Program-made: the position numbers and the translations under genes
Shown: in pieces, positions 16,398 through 25,978 of the stretch
Layout: every line of letters starts with the position of its first letter
How positions within the stretch are numbered: position 1 is the first letter of the stretch
Source of the DNA: HGM11501 sp045123995
GTDB taxonomy: Bacteria; Bacillota; Clostridia; CAKSNL01; HGM11501
Assembly (NCBI GenBank): GCA_045123995.1
Contig: JBGVKY010000006.1
Span: forward strand, 1 to 58,101
Direction of reading: 5' to 3'
Length of the DNA: 58,101 bases
The notes under the pieces: generated by a model
Told to the model about the DNA's origin: nothing
The model's database searches: none
Seen by the model: the letters and a program-made list of their open reading frames with translations, nothing else

Positions 16398-17942
16398 TTA
16401 TTTTATCAATTTTTTTGCCGATTTCAGCATCCCGGTTATCAGATTTTTTTCATTTTCATTCCACAAAAAAACCCACATACTCAGCCCGTATACCAGAACT
16501 ACAGCACTACATTTAAGGAAAAATAGAATCCACCCTCTGTTAGGTATTGCAAAAAATATTGCCAATCCTATTATTGTTGTTATTGCAAACGGTAGAATTA
16601 TTTTCACATGACATTCTTTAAAAAACTGTTTTGTGTTCAGCTTGAGCACTTTTTCAAATACCACATTCATTAATATAAAACGCAAACTATAAGATATACC
16701 TATCGCTATTCCAGCACCAAGCACCCCGTATTTTGGGCAAAATATTAGTGAAATAACAAAATTCAGCACACACACAATCATATATATATACGCCTGATAA
16801 TTTATTTTGTTTTCCGCCACAAGCGTAGTCCTGCCTATCTGTTGCGGACAGTATACCAAATCCGGCAAAATCATAAGCATCGTACATATATACACAGAAT
16901 TATAGCCCTCACCCAGCCATAACCTTATAAACTCTATTCCCGCAACTCCGAAGCCCAATACCACAAGCCCTACAATAGTTAAATTTATTCTCCCAACCCG
17001 GATCATAAGAGCCAAAAGATTTTCTTCTCTCTTTTCAGAATTTGATGCACGCACTGTGCGTGGCAAAAACATCCCGTTTATTGCATCCGAAAAGGTGAAT
17101 ACATATCCCTCCAGAGTGGACGCTATCCCAAAAAGAGCCGCATTTTTTGCTCCGGATAATGCTGCCAGAACAGAAGGCATTACATTGAAAACCAATCTGG
17201 ACATGATACTGATAATCGTAGCCCACACCGAAAAGGAAAACAACTCCTTAAGTTCTGCTTTATTCCAGTATCTAAGGTTAATTTTTGTATCTGTATCCTT
17301 AATTACAATTATAAGCTTCATTCCTATGCTCACAAGATTCCAGAATGCGTTTATTAAAACAAGCGAGAACAAATCCCCCCCCAAAGCCAGAACAATAATT
17401 GTTGAAATTACTGTTCCTACTTTGTTTATTATATTGGTTGTCTTTAGCTGGAAGAATTTTTCATATGCGTTCAGAACCCCGCTTAAAGTGACAAAAGGAA
17501 AAGCGAAAATATTATATATTGCCGTTATGATAAAAATTTTCTTGAAAATCTCAATTTCGCTTGCAGTCAAATTAACATAGATTGTCTCTATATTCAGATA
17601 TACCACTACAAAAACAGCCAGAATTATCGCATCGATAATGATATAGAGTTTATATACAATACCCAAAAAGTTTCCCGCTTTTTCTTTTTCTCCTTTTGAT
17701 ATATACTGAGCCAAAAATCTGGAAACCGATGCACTTATTCCGAAATCCACCATAAACATGCTGATGAGAGACGTGGCAAGAGTAAATAATCCGTATCCGC
17801 TTTGCCCTATGTTTTCTATAATCCACGGAGTGTATAAGAGCCCTGCAACCAGATTTACAAATATGGCAACATAAGACATTACGGCTCCGGCCCTAATCTG
17901 CCATCCTCCAGACTTTTTAACAGACAATTTTTCCACTTGCAC
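16398..17942 (-). CDS. Wzx-type polysaccharide flippase
   Basis: 514 residues, almost entirely hydrophobic, with roughly 12-14 membrane helices, in the polysaccharide-transport branch of the MOP/MATE exporter superfamily. The opening GGWQIRAGAVMSYVAIFVN and the QSGYGLFTLATSLISM motif are characteristic. It would flip the undecaprenyl-linked repeat unit to the outside for polymerisation by the EpsG-like protein at 22439-23494. AAGGAGG-like sequence precedes the ATG. It is the only flippase in the operon, so it is essential to the proposed Wzx/Wzy route. Confidence 0.9.
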   Translation of the reverse strand: MQVEKLSVKKSGGWQIRAGAVMSYVAIFVNLVAGLLYTPWIIENIGQSGYGLFTLATSLISMFMVDFGISASVSRFLAQYISKGEKEKAGNFLGIVYKLYIIIDAIILAVFVVVYLNIETIYVNLTASEIEIFKKIFIITAIYNIFAFPFVTLSGVLNAYEKFFQLKTTNIINKVGTVISTIIVLALGGDLFSLVLINAFWNLVSIGMKLIIVIKDTDTKINLRYWNKAELKELFSFSVWATIISIMSRLVFNVMPSVLAALSGAKNAALFGIASTLEGYVFTFSDAINGMFLPRTVRASNSEKREENLLALMIRVGRINLTIVGLVVLGFGVAGIEFIRLWLGEGYNSVYICTMLMILPDLVYCPQQIGRTTLVAENKINYQAYIYMIVCVLNFVISLIFCPKYGVLGAGIAIGISYSLRFILMNVVFEKVLKLNTKQFFKECHVKIILPFAITTIIGLAIFFAIPNRGWILFFLKCSAVVLVYGLSMWVFLWNENEKNLITGMLKSAKKLIK

Positions 17943-17957
17943 ACACCTCCTTTTTCT

Positions 17958-18974
17958 TTATTTTATAAGCCTTTTAATTCTATACAGTTTTTTCTTAAGA
18001 TTGAAGATTATTCCTTTTATATAAATGTATATAATAGCACAATTTACTTTTTTCTTCCTTATACAGCTTGCAAGAAATCCCTTTCTAACAAACTTTGCTG
18101 AATTTAAAGTATATTCGTCATTCAACACCTTTTCAGCAATATTTAAAAACTCAGGTTGCCCTACTCCTGATTTCAAATAATTGGATATATACCGCATATA
18201 CCACTTGAAATGTTTTTCTTTTTGCGTTTGGTCGTTTAAAGAAAACATGTCCATATATTTTTCCTTTATAGGAAGAATTTCTTTGAATTTATCAAACAAA
18301 TCGGCATGGAAGCTTCTGGATAAACTATTTTGCGCTACTCGATAATTTATCAGGCATTGATCAATGTAGGCATATTTTTCTACACCATAATAATATTGCA
18401 TGTTGAATAAATAGTCTTCAAGAATATTTGCAGTATGTATATTTACATATTTGTCAAGATACGACCTTTTGTATATTTTATTCCAAAGAACAACAGCTTC
18501 TGTTCCGTCTATTATCGTCTTTTCTACCACCTTTTCCAAAAAACCTTTCCTTTCAAGAGTTTTATCTTCCGAAAAGACATGGTGTTCATCCTTTGAATGT
18601 TCAGAAAATATGTAATAACCGCATTCGGCTAGATCCGCACCTTTTTCAGTAATTACACCGTACATTTTTTCAATAAACGTTTCTTCCATTAAGTCGTCTG
18701 CATCCAGAAAGCATACATATTCTCCCATTGCTGCATCTATGCCTGTAAGACGAGCTTTCCCTGCTCCCTCATTTTTTTTGTTTATCAAAACAACTCTTTC
18801 ATCTTCAGACGAGAAATCTCCACAAATCCTTTTGCTTCCGTCATTCGAGCCATCGTTTACAAGTATTACTTCAATATCTGAAAAAGTTTGATTTTTAACG
18901 CTTCTTATACTTTCCGCAAGATATTTTTCTGCATTATAAACAGGTATAATAACACTTACTTTTGGATTTTTCAT
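17958..18974 (-). CDS. Glycosyltransferase, GT2 type
   Basis: 338 residues. The GT-A domain has VSVIIPVYNAEKYL (6-19), VNDGSNDGS and the metal-binding CFLDADDLMEE (DxD). The C-terminal quarter is basic and partly hydrophobic, as in membrane-associated family members. It probably adds one residue of the repeat unit from an NDP-sugar. It lies six bases after the upstream GT4 gene. Linkage and sugar cannot be assigned. Confidence 0.9.
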   Translation of the reverse strand: MKNPKVSVIIPVYNAEKYLAESIRSVKNQTFSDIEVILVNDGSNDGSKRICGDFSSEDERVVLINKKNEGAGKARLTGIDAAMGEYVCFLDADDLMEETFIEKMYGVITEKGADLAECGYYIFSEHSKDEHHVFSEDKTLERKGFLEKVVEKTIIDGTEAVVLWNKIYKRSYLDKYVNIHTANILEDYLFNMQYYYGVEKYAYIDQCLINYRVAQNSLSRSFHADLFDKFKEILPIKEKYMDMFSLNDQTQKEKHFKWYMRYISNYLKSGVGQPEFLNIAEKVLNDEYTLNSAKFVRKGFLASCIRKKKVNCAIIYIYIKGIIFNLKKKLYRIKRLIK

Positions 18975-18980
18975 TTTTCC

Positions 18981-20225
18981 TCACAACTCTTCTATCATAT
19001 TTAAAAATGCACCCGGTGTGTTTTCGTAAAATTCCTTCGCTATATCTTCTAATGAAATCTCTACATCTCTATTAGCTTTCCAAAACTTCAGAAATTCTTC
19101 AGCATGCTCCTTCTCATTGCCAATTTTTTCTTCGAGCAATAGTGCTTTTGCATATCTTGTAAGATATGCGGTACTTGCATCTTCTTTTATTTTTTTAAAG
19201 CTTAAAATCACTTTCCCTGTAGCCATATATTCAAAAATTTTACATGGAATTCCACAGGGATGATTGTTTCCAAAATTAAGTAAAACATCGGCGTCTCTCC
19301 TTATGGCTTTTAATTCCTCCTGCGTTACTCTTCCGTGAAAATATATTTTTTTATTATAAAGTCCTGTTTCCTCTATTGCTTTGAAAATTTTCTCCGACAC
19401 TCCACCGTAAATATTAAATACTGCATCTTCTCTTTTTATAATTTCTTCAAAAACTTTTAAGAAGTTTCTGCAATCTGCATTTGTTTCGCTTAACATTCCT
19501 GTATATACAAAATTTATTTGGTCAACTTCTTTCTTCCCGATTTCACTTTTTTCGGGAATGCACAAATTTGGGATATCCAAGTAAACTATTTTCTTACGGT
19601 ATTCCGAGTATATACTGCTTTCAAACACAGGGGCGTGTGATTTCATTATACAAAATCTGTCGCAGTGTTTCAAAAAAACAAGCTCCCATTTATTACACTT
19701 TTTTATATGAGTTTTATTATCTACCAATCGGTTACTGCATACTCCTCCGGAAATTGCATCCAATGTATATATGCATACCTTTATATTCGGATATTTCTTT
19801 TTCAAAAGTATGGCGGCATACGCTGTTTCAAAGTCGCGGTACACTCCCACCACCGTGTCTATCTGCTCGTCCTTTATTATTTTTTTTGCCCGTCTCAGCA
19901 AGGCTGCCAATACCAGGGGAGCTCTAAAAGGATGCAATGGAATAAAAACATTCTTTACTTCTTTGCATACTCTTGAAATAATACGCTTAATTATCCCGGG
20001 CACCCTGTTCGCAAACATTATTCGCCATTCCGCATATGTATTTATCCTAAAAACTTTTACTTTATCTATTACAGAATCTTTTTTTGCAGTCTGATTTTTC
20101 AAAGTCAAAACAGACACTGCATTACCTGACCTTATCAGTTCTTCTGCCAATATCCTCACACAATTGCCATTAGGTGATGGGCTGTCATAATATGATTCAG
20201 TTATAAAAAGTATTCTCTTTTCCAT
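18981..20225 (-). CDS. Glycosyltransferase, GT4 type
   Basis: 414 residues from the ATG at 20225, chosen because GGTGG lies just upstream and the product then begins MEKRILFITESYYDS; an earlier in-frame ATG at 20252 lacks a well-placed ribosome site and would overlap the neighbour. The N-terminal domain has an acceptor loop (SPNGNCVRILAEEL). The C-terminal domain has FVYTGMLSE, YFHGRVTQEELKAI and PCKIFEYMATGKVI, where E344-type residues bind donor. It lies among other sugar transferases in the exopolysaccharide operon. Confidence 0.85.
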   Translation of the reverse strand: MEKRILFITESYYDSPSPNGNCVRILAEELIRSGNAVSVLTLKNQTAKKDSVIDKVKVFRINTYAEWRIMFANRVPGIIKRIISRVCKEVKNVFIPLHPFRAPLVLAALLRRAKKIIKDEQIDTVVGVYRDFETAYAAILLKKKYPNIKVCIYTLDAISGGVCSNRLVDNKTHIKKCNKWELVFLKHCDRFCIMKSHAPVFESSIYSEYRKKIVYLDIPNLCIPEKSEIGKKEVDQINFVYTGMLSETNADCRNFLKVFEEIIKREDAVFNIYGGVSEKIFKAIEETGLYNKKIYFHGRVTQEELKAIRRDADVLLNFGNNHPCGIPCKIFEYMATGKVILSFKKIKEDASTAYLTRYAKALLLEEKIGNEKEHAEEFLKFWKANRDVEISLEDIAKEFYENTPGAFLNMIEEL

Positions 20226-20238
20226 ATTTTCCACCAAC

Positions 20239-21252
20239 TCATCTTCTGACATTTTTTTTAATCAGTTCCTTTATTTTCCACTTGATTTTAACTTTAATAG
20301 GATGTTTACATACATCTTTTATGCTTTTTTGTTTTTTTTCGTCAAGACATTTTATTGCCTTTTCACTGTTTTGTGATTTTTTTAATATATCACAAAATTC
20401 CTTTTGTATTTCAGTTGCTTGGTTATACTTTATTCTTACCCAAAGGTTTGAAAAATGGTAATATGCCAACCCCAATATAGACAAACCTGCAGCGTGCATA
20501 TCGTCGCTAATCAGCAACATATTTTCTTCCATTTTTCCAATTACGTGAATAAAGTCATTTCCCTTTTTAGCTGATGTATAATTTGTTGTGCTTCCTGGTC
20601 TGTCCATCCTGTAATAATAGAAAGGAAATCTTATTTTCACTACTGTACCATTTCTCGTTGTAAAAAGGCGCATACTATATTCCTGATCTTCATAATAGCA
20701 TCCTTCAAGAAATTCAATATTGTTTTCCGTCAAATAAGATTTTCTTACAAGTCTGATCCACGGAACTATATCATAAATGCCGTAAGAAAATGCTTCTTCA
20801 CAATACTCCCGGGTAGTTATTCTTTTATTTTCACTTGGTATATATCTGAAAAAGGGATTTTTTTGTATTTCACTTTTTTCATTCAAAATGTCTCCTATTA
20901 TAATATCTGCATCATACTTTTTGGCATTATCATACAGCACTTCACAAGTGTTATTCGCTACATAATCGTCAGAATCCACAAAGAGAATATACTCTCCCGT
21001 TGCATGGCACATCCCAAAATTTCTCGCTGCGCTTTGCCCTTTATTCTCCTGAGAAAAATAGCGGATATAATGATATTTATCAGCATACTCCTTACACATT
21101 AAATCGCTTCCGTCTGTCGAGCCATCATTTACGAGAATAACCTCATAACTGTCAAAATCCTGTTTTACCAAGGAGTCAAGGCATTCTCTTAGATATTCCC
21201 TGACGTTATACACTGGTACAATAATAGAAATTTTAACATCGTGATTTGCCAT
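20239..21252 (-). CDS. Glycosyltransferase, GT2 type
   Basis: 337 residues. The GT-A fold opens with ISIIVPVYNVREYLRECLDS, then VNDGSTDGS, a QSAARNFG segment and the DxD-containing FVDSDDYV. It resembles the EpsJ-like glycosyltransferases of exopolysaccharide loci. A basic tail (KWKIKELIKKNVRR) may associate with the membrane. Its ATG overlaps the stop of the upstream gene by one base. It is distinct in sequence from the other GT2 gene at 17958-18974, so the two probably form different linkages. Confidence 0.9.
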   Translation of the reverse strand: MANHDVKISIIVPVYNVREYLRECLDSLVKQDFDSYEVILVNDGSTDGSDLMCKEYADKYHYIRYFSQENKGQSAARNFGMCHATGEYILFVDSDDYVANNTCEVLYDNAKKYDADIIIGDILNEKSEIQKNPFFRYIPSENKRITTREYCEEAFSYGIYDIVPWIRLVRKSYLTENNIEFLEGCYYEDQEYSMRLFTTRNGTVVKIRFPFYYYRMDRPGSTTNYTSAKKGNDFIHVIGKMEENMLLISDDMHAAGLSILGLAYYHFSNLWVRIKYNQATEIQKEFCDILKKSQNSEKAIKCLDEKKQKSIKDVCKHPIKVKIKWKIKELIKKNVRR

Positions 21253-22415
21253 TATATTTCTCCTTTAAACCAATCATCCTGCACTATAAAAGCCTTGCTG
21301 CAAGGTCCTGAGTCCTCCAAAACATCTCCATCTTCATTACGAATGTTTTTTATGAGTGCTATAAGCTTTTTTGATGCATTTTGAGCATTCCACACATCCT
21401 TTACAGTATTGTAAGCGTTTCGTCCCAGTACTTTTGCTCTTTCTGAGTCTGTAATGCATTTAATTATATTTCTGTATAAATCATCAATATCTCCACATTT
21501 ATAAATCAGCCCGTTTTTTCCGTTTTCTATCATAAAAGGAACCGAACCCATAGCATGACTTCCAATCACTGCACATGCACTGTTCATAGCCTCATTGATA
21601 ACAGCCCCCCACCCCTCTTCATGGTTGCTTGTAGCCACAAAAATTTTGGCTCTTTCCATAAATTTTCGCACTTCCTTCTGGGGACGACTACCATAAAATA
21701 CAACACAATCTGTCAGGTTATTTGCCGATACATAATCCTTAAGTTCTGTTTCTAAAGGACCCGTACCTACAATCTCTAACTCAAATCTTTTGTTATTTTC
21801 TTTAAGCCTTTTCGCCACATCCAATATATCTATACAGCGTTTCCAATCTATCATTCTTCCTATCCACAAAATTTTCATAGTCGAATTTTCATATTTTTTC
21901 TCTATAACTTTTTCTATATCATAATTTATAAATTCCGGAAAATATCCCCATTTATATTTTCTGTCAGAAAAAGCTTTAATTTTATGGAAATCGGCTGCCG
22001 TATATGCACTTGCACACAAAACTGCTGTTTTATAATTTCTGTATCTATAAGCATACTTTACCCAAAGTTCAATATATCGGATAAATTCAAAACGATATTT
22101 CTTCTTAAATAACCTCTCCCTATAAAAAAGTATCAAAACATCTTTTTTCAAAGAATATCTCAAAATGTTAACCTTAGAATCTCCCAATATTAAAACATCA
22201 GCAGTTTCAATTAAAGTTTTTGATTCCTTGTTTCTATCATACACCTTAAGGTAAGGAAAAAAACCTTCTTCTAATTTCCACCCCAACTTTACTCTTTCTT
22301 CATCCATTGGCTCAGTCTGCAAAAAGGCAAATTCTATTCCATCTGAATTATACATATAATAACAGAATTCCGTTTGATGACCATTGAGATAATTTGAAAT
22401 AAAAAGAACTTTCAT
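21252..22415 (-). CDS. Glycosyltransferase, GT4 type
   Basis: 387 residues from the ATG at 22415; the ATG two codons earlier sits too close to the AGAGGA ribosome site. The C-terminal GT-B domain has KILWIGRMIDWKR, EIVGTGPLETELK, VVFYGSRPQKEV and SNHEEGWGAVINEAMNS with the E-x7-E donor motif. The N-terminal half is divergent, with an aromatic acceptor region. It probably adds one sugar of the repeat unit. A 25-residue hydrophilic tail follows the usual family end. Confidence 0.86.
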   Translation of the reverse strand: MKVLFISNYLNGHQTEFCYYMYNSDGIEFAFLQTEPMDEERVKLGWKLEEGFFPYLKVYDRNKESKTLIETADVLILGDSKVNILRYSLKKDVLILFYRERLFKKKYRFEFIRYIELWVKYAYRYRNYKTAVLCASAYTAADFHKIKAFSDRKYKWGYFPEFINYDIEKVIEKKYENSTMKILWIGRMIDWKRCIDILDVAKRLKENNKRFELEIVGTGPLETELKDYVSANNLTDCVVFYGSRPQKEVRKFMERAKIFVATSNHEEGWGAVINEAMNSACAVIGSHAMGSVPFMIENGKNGLIYKCGDIDDLYRNIIKCITDSERAKVLGRNAYNTVKDVWNAQNASKKLIALIKNIRNEDGDVLEDSGPCSKAFIVQDDWFKGEI

Positions 22416-22438
22416 ACACATTCCTCTATATAATTATT

Positions 22439-23494
22439 TTATTGCCAGAAAAACGAATAACGGGGATTGTTTTGAATTAACAATATTACTAAAACTATAA
22501 TACAGGCAAATTCTAAATATTTCCTCTGATTTTTTTTAACGGTACTTATCAACCACGGTACATATAAAAGCAAATAAATAGAAAAATACTGTACTCCACG
22601 CATCGCCGATTGATTTATAGAAACCAGTGGCAAAATAGTTGCTGCCATAAACATAGCGTTATATCCCTCAGCCGCTTCCGGATGTTTACCGAGCGTTATT
22701 TTTATAAGGAACACCCCTATAATCAAAAGTGTCATAAACAGGTATGTAAACAGGCCTACCCCTGCTCCCTCATATAATTTATCATACTCTTCATATCCGA
22801 AAACCGTTGATACAACTGACATTAGAGACCCTTTGAAAATCCAGGCACAGCTTATCAATCCCATCCAAAAAAATAATGTTAAAGAACTAATTTTTATTTT
22901 TGAAATAATCGGAAATATCAAAAATGCCGCTATAGATTTATGTATGGGAATGAGCAAAAGTATAATAAAGTAGAATAAAATATATTTTTTCTTTTTCAAA
23001 AGCTCTGTTCCAATGAAAATACCGATACCCGTAACTATCGTTTGTCTTGTGCCGGTAATGGCGAAAAAGCTATAAAACAGACACGAAAAAATAACATAAC
23101 TTAAAAGTGGTCTTTCCGATCTTCTATATATCCATATACCCATAGGAATAAAAAATAACGCGGCTACGAATATCAAAAAAACATTATAATTACGAGAAAA
23201 AATCTGGAAGAATTTTATAAAAGCATAATATCCGGGATCCTTTATTATCGATTCTCCCGATATGAACTGAGAAAAAATGGTGCCGATATCCGACCACGTA
23301 AGGTCTCCCACAACGTCAAACAAAAACTCGTAGTTACCGGTATCTGCCCCTACATTCACACTTCTCAATCCAGAAACAAGAATCCACTGCAACGAAGACT
23401 GTATGCAAAAATATTTCTTTCCTTTTTTACAAAAACTCATCCATAACGGATACGAAATTATCATCATCGCTATATTAAGCAAATAAACATACAT
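22439..23494 (-). CDS. EpsG-family polysaccharide polymerase (Wzy-like)
   Basis: 351 residues with about ten hydrophobic segments. The periplasmic-type loop contains GLRSVNVGADTGNYEFLF, the signature of the EpsG/Wzy polymerases of Firmicutes exopolysaccharide loci, followed by the ITGTRQTIVTGIGIFIG segment. It would polymerise repeat units on the outer face of the membrane after the flippase acts. It is the only polymerase candidate in the operon. No Wzz-like chain-length regulator or BY-kinase accompanies it here. Confidence 0.88.
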   Translation of the reverse strand: MYVYLLNIAMMIISYPLWMSFCKKGKKYFCIQSSLQWILVSGLRSVNVGADTGNYEFLFDVVGDLTWSDIGTIFSQFISGESIIKDPGYYAFIKFFQIFSRNYNVFLIFVAALFFIPMGIWIYRRSERPLLSYVIFSCLFYSFFAITGTRQTIVTGIGIFIGTELLKKKKYILFYFIILLLIPIHKSIAAFLIFPIISKIKISSLTLFFWMGLISCAWIFKGSLMSVVSTVFGYEEYDKLYEGAGVGLFTYLFMTLLIIGVFLIKITLGKHPEAAEGYNAMFMAATILPLVSINQSAMRGVQYFSIYLLLYVPWLISTVKKNQRKYLEFACIIVLVILLIQNNPRYSFFWQ

Positions 23495-23497
23495 AGT

Positions 23498-24682
23498 CTA
23501 TACTCCCATCATTTCCCTGTAAAAATCGAGGGTCTGAGCAACCATATCATCTTTCTTGAAATCTTTTGCTTTTTCAATACAGGCCTGAGAAAACTTGGCC
23601 TTATCCGTTTCTTTTATAGCCAAAATCTTTTCTCTTATTTCCTCTACATTTCCTGTTTCTGCCACAAATCCGCAATTTTTTCCCACGAGCTCCGGGCATG
23701 CGGTAGAATTATAAACTATAACAGGAGTCCCACACGCCATAGCCTCAACAATAACCTTACCAAAGCTATCCTCTCTCGATAAATGCACATAAACATCAGC
23801 ACCTGAATAGTATTTCGCCAATTCATCTACACTGTTGAGATAGGGAATATTTTTCATTCCTTTCGGCAGCTTTATATCGTCATCCATTTTGCCTATGAGA
23901 ACGATTTCCACATCATCGGGAAGTTCGTAAGACAGCTTTATAAAGTCTTGTAGCTTAGGCATGTTTTTACTCCATTTAGCACTTACCCCCAAAACCGTAA
24001 ATCTCTCTTTTTTTATCTCCTTGCGTGGAAAAAAACTGTTCGTATCTACCCAGTTATATATTGTTTTTATAGTATTATTTTTAAGTATTGATTTCCTTGC
24101 TTCACCTGCAATCCATTCAGATACAGCAATTATACCTAAGTTTTCAAAGGACTCATAAAGTTTTCTTTTGTCTTTCAGCATCTTTTTTGTTCTATCTAAA
24201 AAAAACGAAGGAATATCTTTCTTAATCTGCGGACATTTTCCGCATTTTCCCGTCCACCTAAAACACTTCGCTTCTGTATAGTGAGTACATTTCCCTGTGT
24301 AGAACCAACAGTCATGAAGAGTTATTACCGTAGGTATGTGATTTTTTTTCAGGAATGAAAGCAAAGCCGGAATATTAATAAAATTTCCATGTAAATTATG
24401 CAAATGTACAAGGTCAAATTTTTCTTCCTTTATTTGTCTGATGAGCCTTTTTGTGTTTCCAGAAGAATAATAGCCCTGCAATCCGGTTATTCTCGACAAA
24501 AGGCCGTGTAGCTTTGTGCCGAAGTCAGACGTGATTTTTCTTGAATACGGTACATCGCTTTTTCCGTTTCCGTAAAAAACCGTACACCGATGTCCCTGTT
24601 CTATCAAACTATCGGCCAAATCCACACATATTGAACCCGTACTTCCATATCCGCACGTGGCATTAACGTAAGCAATATTCAT
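23498..24682 (-). CDS. Glycosyltransferase, GT4 type, with cysteine-rich insert
   Basis: 394 residues from the ATG at 24682, two bases after the upstream TGA stop, suggesting coupled re-initiation; an upstream TTG at 24694 is an alternative. After the acceptor loop (CGYGSTGSICVDLAD) and HLHNLHGNFIN comes an insert with HDCWFYTGKCTHYTEAKCFR and the following GKCGKCP. These six or so Cys/His are often seen in WcaL-like GT4 enzymes and may bind metal. The donor motif is in LSREDSFGKVIVEAMACGTP. It is one of five clear GT4 genes in the operon. Confidence 0.87.
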   Translation of the reverse strand: MNIAYVNATCGYGSTGSICVDLADSLIEQGHRCTVFYGNGKSDVPYSRKITSDFGTKLHGLLSRITGLQGYYSSGNTKRLIRQIKEEKFDLVHLHNLHGNFINIPALLSFLKKNHIPTVITLHDCWFYTGKCTHYTEAKCFRWTGKCGKCPQIKKDIPSFFLDRTKKMLKDKRKLYESFENLGIIAVSEWIAGEARKSILKNNTIKTIYNWVDTNSFFPRKEIKKERFTVLGVSAKWSKNMPKLQDFIKLSYELPDDVEIVLIGKMDDDIKLPKGMKNIPYLNSVDELAKYYSGADVYVHLSREDSFGKVIVEAMACGTPVIVYNSTACPELVGKNCGFVAETGNVEEIREKILAIKETDKAKFSQACIEKAKDFKKDDMVAQTLDFYREMMGV

Positions 24683-24683
24683 A

Positions 24684-25961
24684 TCAATATCCAATAACCT
24701 TTCTCAATCTTTCTTCCATAATTTCTCTGGAATGATTCTTTATGCCCGTTTTATATGCTTTTTCGCCATATTTATTTATTATTTGGGGATTATTTATAAT
24801 TTTTTCCAGAATTTTTTGCAAGGATTCTTTAGAGTAGGCAAGCAGTGCGCTATCTGTTTCTTTTAAGTATTCCATGCTTGCAATTTCAGGATTTCCTATT
24901 GCAAGAATACATTTCCTATGAGACAAATAGTCCGTTGTTTTTGTTGAAAATGAAAGGCGGGCTACTAAGCTTTGCTCCGCTACATCTTCTGCCAGTAATA
25001 AGATATCTGCCGCTTTTTGCAAATCGTCCACCAAGTCCAGAGAAACCGAACCCATAAACTTTATAGATTTATTAAAACTATCCTGATCTTTGATTTCAGT
25101 AGCAGAATATATCTCAAAGATAAATTTGTCTGATAAATTCTTATTTTCGTCCAGAACATCCGATATAAGTTTAATAGTGTCCAGTCTTCCTATTTTCAGG
25201 TTTCCTGTATACAACACTTTTATTTTTTCTTGCGGGTGCATTTCCTTATCACTTATTTCATGGTTTTCAATGGGTTTTGTCAAAATGGTGCAGTCTGTTT
25301 TAAAAAATTCATCGGCTTCCTTTTTCGTTTTCGGGGAAATTGCAAAGAAACTCTTTGTCATCCGAGCAGTTTTTTTGAGATTTATTATTTGTATAAATCT
25401 ATACAACAAAAATCCCATGCTTTTCTTTTTTGTTTTATATGTAAAGTTATCATCCCAAAAGAACCCGTATCCCTCAGCTTTTGTTCTCTTTAATATATAT
25501 CTTACTATTCTGTGGAAATAGCAATAACCTTCCATTCCGTAAATAACTGCATCCGGCTTAAATTCATCTATGAATTTCTTGAATTCCCCAGACTTCCATT
25601 TCCCTAAAAGCCATACAAGCTCCCTTGCAAATAAAAAAATTCTTCTTCTTTTCTCTCCGAATGCAGAGTATCTTTTCCGGGTTATTTTTATATCTTTTGT
25701 GTACTGTTCCGAGGGCTTAATCCCCTTGAAAAAGCACTCCCCCGTTTCTAAACGAGGGTTAAATATACTCTTTAAAATTGAGTTTTCTGAAATTATAAAA
25801 TATGACGAGCATTTATCACTTGTGGGAATTTCTTCTCTGAGACAAATTCCTGCTAACTTTTCGGAATCGTAATTTTTAAAAAGCGAAGCAAAAGTATTCG
25901 CTGTTGTCGCACTGTTTAATGAGCTCCAACAGTCCATGGTGATAAACAATATCTTTTTCAC
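24684..25961 (-). CDS. Glycosyltransferase-like protein (GT-B fold, divergent GT4)
   Basis: 425 residues. The GTG at 25961 is preferred because AAAGGAGAGG lies just upstream; a GTG at 25982 would overlap the previous gene. The protein starts with a typical KKILFITMDCWSSLNSATT strand and loop. It has a C-terminal domain with KVLYTGNLKIGRLD, IKFMGSVSLDLVDDLQKAADILLLAE and SFSTKTTDYLSHRKCILA, a recognisable but divergent GT4 arrangement. The donor glutamates are less clear than in its neighbours. It probably contributes one linkage. Confidence 0.78.
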   Translation of the reverse strand: MKKILFITMDCWSSLNSATTANTFASLFKNYDSEKLAGICLREEIPTSDKCSSYFIISENSILKSIFNPRLETGECFFKGIKPSEQYTKDIKITRKRYSAFGEKRRRIFLFARELVWLLGKWKSGEFKKFIDEFKPDAVIYGMEGYCYFHRIVRYILKRTKAEGYGFFWDDNFTYKTKKKSMGFLLYRFIQIINLKKTARMTKSFFAISPKTKKEADEFFKTDCTILTKPIENHEISDKEMHPQEKIKVLYTGNLKIGRLDTIKLISDVLDENKNLSDKFIFEIYSATEIKDQDSFNKSIKFMGSVSLDLVDDLQKAADILLLAEDVAEQSLVARLSFSTKTTDYLSHRKCILAIGNPEIASMEYLKETDSALLAYSKESLQKILEKIINNPQIINKYGEKAYKTGIKNHSREIMEERLRKVIGY

Positions 25962-25978
25962 TTTCCCCTCTCCTTTTA

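Noticed and set aside
16095..16526. 143-codon open frame on the plus strand
   Set aside because: Antisense to the GT4 gene at 15260 and the flippase, spanning two real genes; low-complexity Phe/Ile/Leu product.
17056..17580. 174-codon open frame on the plus strand
   Set aside because: Antisense to the flippase membrane helices, a common artefact.
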